Shown here: positions 42,732 through 52,204 of the stretch, one piece after another
Layout of the letters: every line of letters starts with the position of its first letter
Position numbering within the stretch: position 1 is the stretch's first letter
Assembly: GCF_001280125.1 (NCBI RefSeq)
Contig: NZ_LGEG01000214.1
Span: forward strand, 3,018 to 67,017
Length of the DNA stretch: 64,000 nt
Reading direction: 5' to 3'
From: Streptomyces sp. NRRL F-6492
GTDB lineage: Bacteria; Actinomycetota; Actinomycetes; Streptomycetales; Streptomycetaceae
Notes under the pieces: generated by a model
Databases searched by the model: none
Told to the model about the DNA's origin: nothing
The model's input: the letters and a program-made list of their open reading frames with translations, nothing else
Translations under genes and position numbers: made by a program

Positions 42732-43253
42732 TTGCCTCTGCGGACAAATAGTGCCACGCGCTCGATATCCGTGCTCCTGTCGACCGCGCTTGCGGCCGCG
42801 ACGCTCACGGGCTGCGTGCTGCTGGAACTCGCCAGGGACTGCGAGGGGACTGACGACCGGGTGGAGGAGATGGCGGCGCTCGACATCCTCGACTCCCGGC
42901 CCGACGGGGCCACCATCGCCCGGGGGTTCGAGGAGGTGGACGCCGGCTGCTGGGCGGACAGCGGCGATGTCGTGGTGTACGCCGACCGGACGTACGCCTT
43001 TCCCGGCACACGGGCCGAAGTGATCGCGTACTACCAGACGGCGGTGGTACGGGACGGATGGATTCCGGACCCCGAAGCCCTGCCCGGCAAACTGTGCTTC
43101 ACCAAAGAGAGCATGGCCCTGTGGATCACCTTCCTCACCGCCGAACGCCTCAAGGAGGACGGTCACGGAAGCCGCCCCGACCTCACCACCGGGGCCGGCT
43201 ACTCGGTCAGTGTCGATTCGTACGTGAACAGTGGCACCGAGGCGAGTTGCTAG
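42732..43253 (+). CDS. Putative lipoprotein
   Basis: A 173-aa secreted lipoprotein with signal peptide and lipobox LTGC (AAATLTGCVLLELARD). TTG 42732 is chosen because GGAG lies 6 nt upstream and it gives a basic n-region (LRTNSATR). The mature part (AALDILDSRPDGATIARGFE, PGTRAEVIAYYQTAVVRDGW) has good coding bias but no recognised domain. It begins just after an IS remnant yet seems intact, with Cys pairs that could form disulfides. Confidence 0.65.
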   Translation: MPLRTNSATRSISVLLSTALAAATLTGCVLLELARDCEGTDDRVEEMAALDILDSRPDGATIARGFEEVDAGCWADSGDVVVYADRTYAFPGTRAEVIAYYQTAVVRDGWIPDPEALPGKLCFTKESMALWITFLTAERLKEDGHGSRPDLTTGAGYSVSVDSYVNSGTEASC

Positions 43254-43289
43254 GTTCTGTCGCCTGTGCAATCCCGGCTGAGGGATCGT

Positions 43290-43700
43290 GACCGGATGAC
43301 GCGACGTCATGAACTGGCCGACACCGAGCGGTATTTCGTACGGCCATTGCCGCCCCGGACGCCGATGGGGAGGCCTCGGTCGGACGACCGGACGATGCTC
43401 AACGGGAACGTGTGGAAGTTCCGGGCCGGGGGCCCGGCGAGATGTGCCGAGCGGTACGGATGCCGGGCCGGCCCGCACCACCGCCGGTGCCGAGCACGTC
43501 GACCCATCGCCCTCCAGGCGACCCGCGCCGACATCGACCGACCGCTCTCCGGAACGGTCCTCGCCGACCGGATCCGCCTCGTCGAGCGGTGGCACGACGG
43601 CGCGCATCCGGTGGGAGCCGATCGCCGAGATGGCGCTGAGGGAGCGGGAGCGTCAGCCTGCTCCCCGCACTGCGTCCGATCCACGGCGACGCCCCCCACA
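43290..43700 (+). pseudogene. IS5-type transposase N-terminal remnant
   Basis: MTRRHELADTERYFVRPLPP, then PMGRPRSDDRTMLNGNVWKF and CAERYG match the N-terminal domain of an IS5-type transposase (normally ELTDxxWxxxxPLLP, GRPRxDDRxxxNGIxW). The catalytic region is lost or scrambled. Confidence 0.65.
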
Positions 43701-43851
43701 TCGTGATCGGCACCGACCTTCGCGTTTTCGTCGGGAAGATCTCGATCGGGGGGTGCCCCTATCTCTTTGGTCGAGGGAAACGGGGCTGCGTCGGATCGAA
43801 CTGCCAGGCAGCAGGGCGGTGTGGCTGATCTTCTGTGGGACGACGTGAGGT

Positions 43852-44148
43852 GTGTTCTCCGACCCGGACCTGATGGGGTCGCTGCCGGACCTGCGGGTCT
43901 GGCCGACTTTGGACGTGCCGGCGATCTTCCGTTTCCTTGACGACGAGGTCATTGACTTCGACGTCGGCCTGCGGGAGTTGCAGGGCCAGGAACGACTCGA
44001 TGTGTTCTGCGGTTTCCTCCGGGGGATCGGGCGACGCTTGGGCAAGCCGGTCCTGATGCATCCGGAGGGCGACTACGGCCATCCGGTACTCGGCTTCGAT
44101 GTCGAGGCCGATCGGGTCGTCCTTCTGGCTGAGCCGCTGGTCATGTGA
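43852..44148 (+). CDS. Small acidic hypothetical protein
   Basis: A 98-aa protein (PDLRVWPTLDVPAIFRFLDD, LQGQERLDVFCGFLRGIGRR, HPVLGFDVEADRVVLLAEPL). GTG 43852 with GAGG just upstream. The size and fold pattern recall small immunity or plasmid proteins, but I cannot assign a family. Bracketed by IS remnants. Confidence 0.55.
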   Translation: MFSDPDLMGSLPDLRVWPTLDVPAIFRFLDDEVIDFDVGLRELQGQERLDVFCGFLRGIGRRLGKPVLMHPEGDYGHPVLGFDVEADRVVLLAEPLVM

Positions 44149-44969
44149 CCGCGGCCGCGGGCCGGGACTCGTAGAAGGTGCCGTCACGGAGCATCGCGAA
44201 GAGGACACCGGCCTGCCGTCTGGCGAGGCAGAGCAGAGCCTGCGTGTGGTGTTTGCCCTGGCTGATCTTCTTGTCGCAGCAGGCCCGGGATGCCGGATCG
44301 CCCAGGGCGGCGAACGCGGAGAGGAAGAAGACCCGTTTGAGCTGCTTGTTTCCCCTCCGTGAGGGCTGTTCGCCGCGGATCGATGAGCCTGAGTCGCGGA
44401 TCGCTGGGGCGAGACCCGCGTAAGCGGCGAGGTGGGCGGCGGAGGGGAAGTTGCTGCCGTCGCCGACGTCGATGAGGATCCTGGCTCCGGTCCTGACGCC
44501 GACTCCCGGCATCGAGATCAGGACCTTCGAAAGAGGGTGGGACTCCAGCAGTTCCTCGATCCGCCCGGCCAGCAGTTTCCGCTGGTCGAGGGAGGCGGTG
44601 AGGGAGCCGGCGCATCGCGCGGGCGGCATCCGCGATGATGAACGTGTCTTTCGCGTCGGTCTTGGCCTCGCTGGGATGGAGGTCGGCGATCCGCCGCATC
44701 ATTGATCCGGGCAGGTGGGCGACCGGGCAGCCCATGTCCCTCGCCACCGCCAGCGGCAGGGCTCCGATCGAGGCCGGCTGGTCGACGACCACCAGCACGG
44801 TGCCGTGCTTGGCCTGCAACTTCGCGAACGACTCGCGGAGTTCGTGATCGGTGTTGGGTAGCCGTTTGTCGAATGCCTTCTTCCCGGCCGGGGTCACAGC
44901 GGTGGCGTGGTGTTCGCCTTTGCCGACGTCCAGGCCGAGGTGGACGTCGATGTCGCCGGTGTCGGTCAC
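44141..44969 (-). pseudogene. IS110-family transposase with internal deletion
   Basis: The N-terminal RuvC-like part is present (DVHLGLDVGKGEHHATAVTP, VLVVVDQPASIGALPLAVAR, EAKTDAKDTFIIADAARAM), as is the C-terminal transposase_20 part (VLISMPGVGVRTGARILIDV, HLAAYAGLAPAIRDSGSS, GNKQLKRVFFLSAFAALGD). They are in different frames, joined near 44635 with roughly 110 residues missing. GTG 44969 keeps a GGAGG site. Inactive. Confidence 0.85.
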
Positions 44970-45215
44970 GTGCGTCCTCCGGTCGTACTTCCTCCCGGCC
45001 TCACCCACGGCACCGATCGCCACATCCACATTGCGAAGAGCCTCCCAACCTGCGGAAAGTCGGTGTTCAAGCCCCTAATCAGCGGTCAGTCAGTGCCTCC
45101 GGACCCGGTGACACCACCCCCCCCGGATCATGGTTGACAAGGGGGGAGGTCATGCCGGGCCCGGAGGCCGGGAGCCCCATTGCGGAGCCAATGAAGACGG
45201 TAATGCGGGGGCGGC

Positions 45216-45335
45216 GAGAGCGGCCAGGACTACGCGGAGCTCGTCCTGCCGGACGCCGACCCGCGGCAGCGGCGCGACCTTGAGCGCGCCCGGCGCTACC
45301 GCTTCGAGCCGTACCTCGACAGCCAGAAGTTCTAA
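45216..45335 (+). pseudogene. C-terminal gene fragment
   Basis: About 38 codons with strong coding bias (YAELVLPDADPRQRRDLERA, then RRYRFEPYLDSQKF and a stop). No start or ribosome site. It is the tail of an unknown gene cut by the IS110 region. Confidence 0.45.
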
Positions 45336-45419
45336 TCCTCGCCGCTCGGCGCGACGACGACGACTCTCCTGCCGTGACCGGCTCCCCGGCCGGTGCCGGG
45401 GCCACGGCGTTGGTACGAC

Positions 45420-45459
45420 ACGAGGCGGTCGCCCGGGTTACCCGGGACGGCCGCCTCGT
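45420..45459. terminator. Terminator of the STAS gene
   Basis: ACGAGGCGG...CCCGGG-TTA-CCCGGG...CCGCCTCGT hairpin, about 20 bp after the STAS stop. Confidence 0.65.
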
Positions 45460-45481
45460 CGTGACCACGTCGGGGTTCGGG

Positions 45482-45844
45482 TCAGGCGTTGAGGGCGTCT
45501 TCGAGGGTGGGGTGGCAGGGGATGACGCTGTCGACGCCGATCAGGGCCAGCACGCGCTGGACGGCTTCCTGGGGGGCGGCGATGCGCAGTCGGCCCTGCA
45601 GATCGTTCAGGTGCTGGTGGGCGAAGATGAAGACGTTGATGCCGCTGGAGTCCATGAAGGTCACCCCGCTCAGGTCCGCCACGACCCGGGGGGCTGTTCC
45701 TTCTCCGGGCAGCAGGGCGTCGCGCAGGGTGTCCTTGGTGGTGTGGTCGATCTCGCCGAGCAGGGTGGCGACGCGGACGCCGCCGACGGTGTGGTGCGCT
45801 ACGGACAGCCGCTCGGGCCGGTCCGTTTCCTCGTTGCTCGTCAT
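45482..45844 (-). CDS. STAS-domain anti-sigma factor antagonist
   Basis: A 120-aa RsbV/SpoIIAA-like protein. The phosphorylatable Ser lies in VTFMDSSGINVFIFAHQHL, and VADLSG precedes it. ATG 45844 with GAGGAGAAG directly upstream. In partner switching it binds the anti-sigma kinase when unphosphorylated. It is divergent from an RsbW-like ATPase gene at 46013, its probable partner; SpoIIE-type phosphatases at 54-58 kb could dephosphorylate it. Confidence 0.92.
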   Translation of the reverse strand: MTSNEETDRPERLSVAHHTVGGVRVATLLGEIDHTTKDTLRDALLPGEGTAPRVVADLSGVTFMDSSGINVFIFAHQHLNDLQGRLRIAAPQEAVQRVLALIGVDSVIPCHPTLEDALNA

Positions 45845-46012
45845 CTTCTCCTCGACCGCGCTTAGGCTGGCCCCGGGATGGGGGCGTGCGGACGATTCTG
45901 CCCCACCCGCCAGACCGGACGCACCCGGATGGCGGGGCCGGGTCATCCTTGTGTAATAGGGAGCCGCCGGGCGGGTAAAGACGTCGCGTGAACGGGATCG
46001 AGGACGAGGCCA

Positions 46013-46477
46013 GTGGAACCCCATGCTGACGGCGACGACGGCGCTTCTCCTCTGCCGGACGGGTGCCTGATGCGCGCCGGCTACGCGCTCGACGGCGACA
46101 GCGGCTGCATCTCCGACGCCCGTCACCACACCGCCGCCTTCCTGGACAAGGCCCGCGCCGAGCACGGCCTGCCGGTGTCGGAACGGGTGCGGGATCTGAC
46201 CGCGCTGGTCGTCAGCGAGCTGGTCACCAACGCCTGCAAGTACGCCCCCGGCCCCGTCCTGATGGAACTGCGCATCAGCACGAGCAGCGTGGACATCGTC
46301 GTGTGGGACAGTGATCCGGCCGTCCCCGCGGCCCGGGCCGCCGACCCGGACCGGGTCGGCCAGCACGGCATGGAGATCATCAAAGCGGTCGCGGAGGAGC
46401 TGTTCATCGAGCAGGAGCCGGTCGGCAAGCGCATCACCGCCCGCATCGCCCTGGCCGACGCCCCCAGCCTGGCGTAG
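46013..46477 (+). CDS. RsbW-like anti-sigma serine kinase/ATP-binding protein
   Basis: A 154-aa protein of the HATPase_c_2 class. The N-box VSELVTNACKYAPGPV and the G-box region (VWDSDP, GQHGMEIIKAVAE) are visible. Such proteins phosphorylate a STAS antagonist and hold a sigma factor. GTG 46013 with GAGG upstream. No sigma gene is adjacent, so the controlled sigma factor is elsewhere. Confidence 0.88.
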   Translation: MEPHADGDDGASPLPDGCLMRAGYALDGDSGCISDARHHTAAFLDKARAEHGLPVSERVRDLTALVVSELVTNACKYAPGPVLMELRISTSSVDIVVWDSDPAVPAARAADPDRVGQHGMEIIKAVAEELFIEQEPVGKRITARIALADAPSLA

Positions 46478-46889
46478 AGGACGACTTCCGCCTGCTGCCG
46501 CCGAAGCGCCTGAGCCCGGCCGCCCGGGCGGGTGAGCCCGAAGCAGTGCCGCCACGTACTGCTCGACCCCATCACGGCCGACAGCCCCGGGTCGTCGACG
46601 AGACGTGCCCGCTCCGTCGCGTCTCCCGGCCCGCGTCCGCCGCACCCGCAGCCGGCTCCTCGCGCTGATGTCGCGGCGCCCGCCGCGTACGGACCACGCC
46701 CCGGAGGAGTTGCTCCGGCTGGTGGAGGCCGCGCCGTCCTGCATGCGACGGCGAGAGGGCTCCTGCGCCGTCTGCCCGTCCCGCCGGGCCTGTCCAAGGA
46801 GGCACGGGCCGGGAGACGGGCGGACCGCCGCGCGGCCGCCGTCCTCGCCCCGCTCACGGAGACGGGGCGGACGGCCCCGTCCCTCAAGA
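46478..46889. other. Region without supported gene
   Basis: Overlapping frames on the plus strand from 46532 and 46605 lack consistent bias. One reads EELLRLVEAAPSCMRRREGS, which may be a gene relic. Nothing is called. Confidence 0.35.
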
Positions 46890-47457
46890 GAAGTTCACCG
46901 TCGTGGTCGAGCCATGAGGAGCGGTGGTCGAGCCTTGGGCGGACCCGATCCCGTGCCTGAGTCTCGGCCTTGCCGTAGTTGGTGGTTGCGGTGACCGTGG
47001 TGATCGCGGACTCGGGCCAGGTCTCCAGCTTGGCGAAGCGGAATTCCGGGCCGTGTTTGGGCGGCCGTCCGCCCTTCGGGTCGTGGACGCGAGGTGGCTT
47101 GGGCAGGCGCATGACCTGGTCGGAGCGGACGCGGCCGACCAGCTCGACGGGCAGGCCGCGCAGGACCCGGGCCAGGCGGGTGACGTCATAGTCGGCGTCG
47201 CTGACGATCACGATCTGCGGGTCCCCGTTCTGCCACTGACCGGCCGCGACGAGCCGTTCAACCACGCCTCGGAGCTGGGCGGCGGTGACCGCGGTCGCGT
47301 CCGCACACAGCACCGCGTCCACCAGCTCGAACAACTCGTCGCGCCGTGCGGTCGGGCACTCGTAGAACTCTCCCCGGAAGCGTGACGCTTCCGCGAACGC
47401 TTCCCTCCGGACAGCGTCAGGCAGCCGACTCACCCTCACGGCCTTCGTCGTGGTCAT
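46890..47457 (-). pseudogene. IS701-type transposase with internal deletion
   Basis: The N-terminus TTTKAVRVSRLPDAVRREAF and FRGEFYECPTARRDELFELV is followed after VDAVLCAD directly by TAAQLRGVVERLVAAGQWQN, IVSDADYDVTRLARVLRGLP and KHGPEFRFAKLETWPESAIT. Roughly 100 residues with catalytic sequence are missing at that join, yet the frame is kept. The C-terminus decays near 46900. Confidence 0.8.
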
Positions 47458-47591
47458 GTGCACCTTGGTCGGAGCACAGGATCAGACGAAGGCCGCCCCC
47501 GCGTCCGGCGCCCCCCATGTGAGCGAATCCGTTCGAGACGCCATTCGAGACCGTGGCACCATGTACCGCATGACGACGAACCGAAAGGTCC

Positions 47592-47951
47592 ATGCCGCGT
47601 AGACGGCCGGGACAGATCCGCAGTGGCGCCCCCGGCAACCACCGGACAACGGGTGCAAGGCCAGTCGTAGACGGCCTGTCTTCGCATGCGCTCTCCGAGA
47701 TCACCCGTCTTGAGGACACCCGCAACTATCTGCAGCCAGGCGACGTCAGCAAGGCTGTGAGCCTGTGGAAGAACTACGTCCACCAGCCCGAGCGGGATCT
47801 GTGGCACGACTACGAGTGGGGCAACGTGCACTGGTACTGCTGCGGCAACCCCCTCGAAGCCCGAGCCCTACTCGACACCGTGATGCAGGCCATGTCACCC
47901 GGAAGCGCCCGCGAACTTCGAAAGGTCGTCAGTCGGTCAGACGCCGTCTGA
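47592..47951 (+). CDS. Hypothetical protein
   Basis: A 119-aa protein with GAAAGG before ATG 47592. It begins with a basic, Gly-rich tail and continues with LSEITRLEDTRNYLQPGDVS, VSLWKNYVHQPERDLWHDYE and DTVMQAMSPGSARELRKVVS, well biased and likely real. I recall similar Streptomyces proteins of unknown function. Divergent from the IS701 relic, followed by an IS110 relic. Confidence 0.65.
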   Translation: MPRRRPGQIRSGAPGNHRTTGARPVVDGLSSHALSEITRLEDTRNYLQPGDVSKAVSLWKNYVHQPERDLWHDYEWGNVHWYCCGNPLEARALLDTVMQAMSPGSARELRKVVSRSDAV

Positions 47952-48149
47952 AACCTTCCGTCCTCGCCCCATGACGCAGACGTGAGCCGAAGCTCGGGAG
48001 TTGTCACCAGCGGGACCGGCTGAGCTGGTGAATGTGGACGATCGAGGCAGCCTGGTTGCCACACGCGAGGCAGCCGACTTGTCACAGACGCTCATTCGGC
48101 AGTCTTTCTGCCACCAGAAAGATCTGTCGGGCTGTGCATCGGAATGGGG

Positions 48150-49140
48150 AACCGCGGGTTTGGCCCCGGACCTACGCTGGCGCTACGGCCAGCCCGTCGC
48201 CTACCTCACCGGCCGGACCACCCACCAGGCGTCCACCACCTACCGGGGCGAGGGCAACACTGACGCCCGCGACGCCTTCATCATCGCCGACCAGGCCCGC
48301 ATCCGCCGCGACGTCAGCATGCTGCGGCCGGGCGACGACATCGCCCTCGACCTGCGGCTCCTGAGCGCCCGGCGCCTGGGCGTGGTCCACGACCGGACCC
48401 GCCAGATCAACCGCCTCCGGGCACAGCTCCTGGAGTACTTCCCCGCGCTTGAACGGACCTTGGACCTGACGAAGAAAGGCCCAGTTCTACTGCTGACCGC
48501 CTACCAGACCCCGGCCGCGATCCGCCGCATGGGCGTCCGCCGGCTGGAGACGTGGCTGCGTAACCGCAAGGTTCAAAGGGCCGGCACGCTCGCGGCCACA
48601 GTGGTGGAAGCCGCTCAGGCCCAGATGACGGCCCTGCGCGGCGAAGAGCTGGGTGCCGAGCTCGCCGGCCGTCTCGCCCGGTCGGTGGCGACTCACGATG
48701 ACGAGGTGGCCGAGCTCGACGCCCGGATTGAAGCCCGCTTCCGCGAGCACCGGGACGCCGAGGTCATCCTCACCCTGCCCGGCATGGGCCCCACCACCGG
48801 CGCCGAGTTCATCGCCGCGACCGGCGGCGACCTCACCGCCTTCGCCAGCCCCGACCGCCCCGACCGCCTCGCCGGCCTCGCTCCGGTCCCCTGGGACTCG
48901 GGGAAAGTCAGCGGCAACCTGCGGCGCCCTCGGCGCTACCACCGCGGTCTCCACCGCGCCCTCTACCTCTCCACCCAGGTCAGCATCTTCTTCTGCCCTG
49001 TCTCGAAGGCGTACTACGACCGGAAACGGAAGGAGGGCAAGGGGCACAAGCAGGCCGTCATCGCTCTCGCCCGCCGACGTGTCAACGTCCTGTGGGCCAT
49101 GACCCGCGACCACACCCCCTTCGAGACGACAACCGGTACC
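48150..49140 (+). pseudogene. IS110-family transposase, 5'-truncated and 3'-fused
   Basis: The frame has GNTDARDAFIIADQARIRRD, VHDRTRQINRLRAQLLEYFP, VILTLPGMGPTTGAEFIAAT and QAVIALARRRVNVLWAMTRD, covering the middle and C-terminal parts of an IS110-type transposase. The first catalytic Asp region (about 100 residues) is missing; scrambled sequence from 48001 stands in its place. The stop is lost, so the frame runs on into unrelated sequence to 49569. Probably inactive. Confidence 0.8.
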
Positions 49141-49607
49141 CCGCTACGGGGACCGATCTCGCCGACCCGCCTACCCGTATGGAGGGGAGCAGTAAGCGCG
49201 ATCTCCTCCGACGCATCGGGTATCAGGAAGTGCCTCGGGCCGGTCGGGGCCCACGTGCACCGCCACGCTGGGTGGCGGCCCGGTCGGCCAGGGGCGGCAG
49301 AGGTTGGCCGCGACTGCGCGTACGCCGTCGTCCCAGCCGTCCCCGAAGCGCTCCTCGGACCCGTCTGGGGGCTGGTCCCGCACCGGATCGCCCCCGCCGC
49401 ACCGCACATCGTCGCCGTCCTCGTCTGCGGACACACCGAACTGAAACTCGCCGCCTTCGATCCGGCGAGCGGCCGCGAGCTGTGGCACACCACCCTGCAC
49501 AAGCAGGACGAAAGACTCGCGCCGCACTCGCGGCTCGCCGGCCCGGCGGCATGCCACCGGTCGGCGTAATCCGCCGTCCCGGTCCTGACGAGGACCAAGG
49601 TGTCAGG
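49141..49607. other. IS110 downstream junction
   Basis: About 460 bp. The run-on of the IS110 frame contains a scrap (VLVCGHTELKLAAFDPASGR) that may derive from another gene. No intact gene. Confidence 0.4.
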
Positions 49608-50294
49608 GTGGACAACGCCAGCTCCCCGGCACCGCGCGCGGAACGTCTGATCACTCTCTCCGACGGTATCTTCGCGATCGCGATGACCCTCCTCGCACTC
49701 GACGTGCGGGTCCCCCCGGACCTCGGCACCGAGCAGTTCCACGAGGCGCTGCGCGCGTCCCTGCCGTCGCTCGCCGCGTACGCGCTGTCCTTCCTCATCT
49801 GCTGCGTTTTCTGGCGGGACCAGCGTCAGATCCTGTCGATGGCCGCCACCGTCGGCGGCGTCCCGCAGTATCTCGCCCTGGCGGTCCTCGCCGTCATCGC
49901 CATCGTGCCCTTCCCCACGTCGATGCTCGCCGAGTACGGCGCCCGTGAACCGGTCGCCGTCGCCGCCTACGCCGCCACCATCTGCCTGGTCGACCTGCTC
50001 CAGTTCGCGATGTTCGTCACCCTGCGCACGCGCCACGGGGTCCGGACGGTGGGGGAGTGGGGGGACACCGCCGTCGATCTCGGCGCGACGATCCTCGTCT
50101 TCGGCCTCTCCGTACCGCTCGCGTTCGTCGCACCGCACGCGGCGCTGTGGTTCTGGCTGGCGCTCTTCCCGGTGAAGGTGTTCCTCGGGCGGCGCGAACA
50201 GCGCAGAGTGGCCGCCGCGCACAAGGACGGCACCGGGACGAGGAACCCGGGCACGGGCACCGAGGGACCTGAGGAGGACGGCAAGCACACCTGA
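49608..50294 (+). CDS. TMEM175-family (DUF1211) membrane protein
   Basis: A 228-aa membrane protein with about six hydrophobic segments. The first helix has RLITLSDGIFAIAMTLLALD, the RxxxFSDGxxAIAxT filter motif of TMEM175 potassium channels with Leu for Phe. Bacterial members form homotetrameric K+ channels. GTG 49608. A hydrophilic C-terminal tail (GTGTRNPGTGTEGPEED) follows. Channel activity is inferred from family. Confidence 0.88.
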   Translation: MDNASSPAPRAERLITLSDGIFAIAMTLLALDVRVPPDLGTEQFHEALRASLPSLAAYALSFLICCVFWRDQRQILSMAATVGGVPQYLALAVLAVIAIVPFPTSMLAEYGAREPVAVAAYAATICLVDLLQFAMFVTLRTRHGVRTVGEWGDTAVDLGATILVFGLSVPLAFVAPHAALWFWLALFPVKVFLGRREQRRVAAAHKDGTGTRNPGTGTEGPEEDGKHT

Positions 50295-50476
50295 GGCAGA
50301 GGGCGTCCACCGCGCCCGAAGGCGCCGGGCACGCTCCTCCCGTGCACCCGCGCGCCCCCGCACGGGCATGGTCCGCCGTTCCCCGCGGCCCCACCATGAG
50401 CGCGGGAACCAGGATGCGGCCGAGGCCGCACGCCGGACGAGCACCGGCAGCGGTGCCGCGCACCACGGGGGGACGT

Positions 50477-51340
50477 ATGGGACGACGCTGGCTGGTGACC
50501 GGATGCTCGTCGGGTCTGGGCCGGGCACTGGCGGAGGCGGCCGCCTCCGCCGGGCACGAGGTCGCGGTCACCGCCCGGAGCGCCGCGGCGCTGGAGGAGA
50601 CTGCCGCCCGCCACCCCGGGCGGATCGTGCCGATCCCGCTGGAACTGCGCGACGCGGCCCAGTGCGAAGACGCCGTCCGCCACGCCACCGCACGGCTCGG
50701 CGGCATCGACGTCCTGGTCAACAACGCGGCGGCCGGGCTGTTCGGCGCCGTCGAGGAGGTCTCCGACGCCGAGATCCGCGACCAGATGGAAACCCTGCTG
50801 ATCGGCCCGTGGCGGCTGGTCCGCCTCGTCCTGCCGGGCATGCGTGCCCAGGGCCACGGCCACATCGTCAACGTCTCGTCGCTCGCCGGCCGGATGGCCT
50901 TTCCGGGCCTCGGCGCCTATGTCGCGGGGAAGTTCGCGCTGGAGGGCATGAGCCAGACGCTCGCCGCCGAGGTCGCACCCCTGGGCATCCGGGTCACCGT
51001 GGTCGAACCGGGCGGCTTCGCCACGCGCTACGGGACCTCGCTCGGCCGGTCCGCACGGCGGATGCCCGAGTACGCCGCCGAGACCGCCGGAATGCTGGAC
51101 GGACTGCGCGGCATGGCCGACGACGCGGCGATGGGCCGACCCGAGGACTTCGCGGCCCGGGTGCTCGCCCTCGTCGACCCGGACAGCGCCACGCCGCTAC
51201 GGGTCCCGATCGGCGAGGACGCCTTCCTCTACCTCGAAGCCGCGGAACGGGCGGCCCGTGACGAACTGGCCGCCGCCCGCGCCCTCACGAACGCGCCGCC
51301 GCCCCCGGCGGCGAAGGACACTGTCCATGACCTGTTGTGA
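50477..51340 (+). CDS. Short-chain dehydrogenase/reductase
   Basis: A 287-aa classical SDR. The cofactor motif TGCSSGLG, the NNAA motif, Ser in NVSSLAG and the YVAGK catalytic pair are all present. Length and C-terminal extension fit the oxidoreductase group active on small alcohols or ketones. ATG 50477 follows GGGGGG. Substrate unknown. It is convergent with mscL. Confidence 0.92.
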   Translation: MGRRWLVTGCSSGLGRALAEAAASAGHEVAVTARSAAALEETAARHPGRIVPIPLELRDAAQCEDAVRHATARLGGIDVLVNNAAAGLFGAVEEVSDAEIRDQMETLLIGPWRLVRLVLPGMRAQGHGHIVNVSSLAGRMAFPGLGAYVAGKFALEGMSQTLAAEVAPLGIRVTVVEPGGFATRYGTSLGRSARRMPEYAAETAGMLDGLRGMADDAAMGRPEDFAARVLALVDPDSATPLRVPIGEDAFLYLEAAERAARDELAAARALTNAPPPPAAKDTVHDLL

Positions 51341-51548
51341 CGTCGCGTCCACTACTCCCTGAGCCTGCAGGGGCCCGGGCTCCCGCAACAGACTGCTTTC
51401 TGTAGGTGCGGGGGGTTGCGGGGCGCCGGGGCGTTCCTCGATGCCGTGGACCGTGGACGAGGGCCTGGAGCGGGCGGGCGTCGGGCCCGAGGATCCTCGT
51501 CCTCCACCGCGCCGGGCCCGCGCCGGCGGGGCCGGGACCGGCAGTCGG

Positions 51549-51992
51549 CTACTCGATGCGCCGGGTCGTGTCCCCCGGCTGGACGGGCACCGCGGGCAGG
51601 GGGGCGGTGCACGCCGCGCAGCGGCGGGCCCGGGCCGGGACGGGGCTGAGGCATTCGGGGCAGTCCCGCTTGGGCGCCTGGACGTCCTGGTGCGGCGCGA
51701 GACGCTCGTGCAGCTTGTTGATCGGTAGTACGACGAGGAAGTACAGGGCACCGGCGAGGAGCAGGAAGCTGATCACCGCGTTGATGAAGGCGCCGTAGGG
51801 GAACTGGATGGCGCCCACGGTGAAGGTCTTGCGGTTCATGTCGCCGGTGGCGCCGGCGGCCAGCCCGACCAGGGGAGTCAGGAAGGCGCTCACGAAGCCG
51901 TTGACGACGGCGGTGAACGCTGCACCGATGACGATGCCCACGGCCAGGTCGACCACGTTTCCGCGCAGGATGAAGCTGCGGAATCCTTTCAC
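51549..51992 (-). CDS. mscL: Large-conductance mechanosensitive channel with C-terminal zinc ribbon
   Basis: A 147-aa MscL channel. The N-terminus KGFRSFILRGNVVDLAVGIV and the first pore helix IGAAFTAVVNGFVSAFLTPL are diagnostic, and the second helix follows near FINAVISFLLLAGALYFLV. After the usual bundle (NKLHERLAP) it carries CPECLSPVPARARRCAAC, a short zinc ribbon on the cytoplasmic side. GTG 51992 with GAGGAG upstream. It releases turgor on osmotic downshift. Confidence 0.92.
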   Translation of the reverse strand: MKGFRSFILRGNVVDLAVGIVIGAAFTAVVNGFVSAFLTPLVGLAAGATGDMNRKTFTVGAIQFPYGAFINAVISFLLLAGALYFLVVLPINKLHERLAPHQDVQAPKRDCPECLSPVPARARRCAACTAPLPAVPVQPGDTTRRIE

Positions 51993-52204
51993 CTTCTTGC
52001 TCCTCGGAGTTCCTCGACGTCGATGGCGGCCCGGAAGTGCGGCCGGTTCCTTCCCCGGATGCCCGGCCGCGTCCCGCCCATACCTGCCGGACACCGACCG
52101 GAATCGCGCCGGCGTTCGTCGTCCTGTCGTCCTGTCGTCCTGTTGTTCTTTTGTTCGACGGGTAGGAGGTGCGCATCTGTCGACGATGTTGAGAGGGGCC
52201 GGTT

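Noticed and set aside
43759..44208. Minus-strand frame over the small gene at 43852
   Set aside because: Antisense shadow of the better-supported plus-strand protein.
46532..46994. Two overlapping plus-strand frames after the RsbW-like gene
   Set aside because: Neither has consistent third-position bias; possibly a relic but not supportable.
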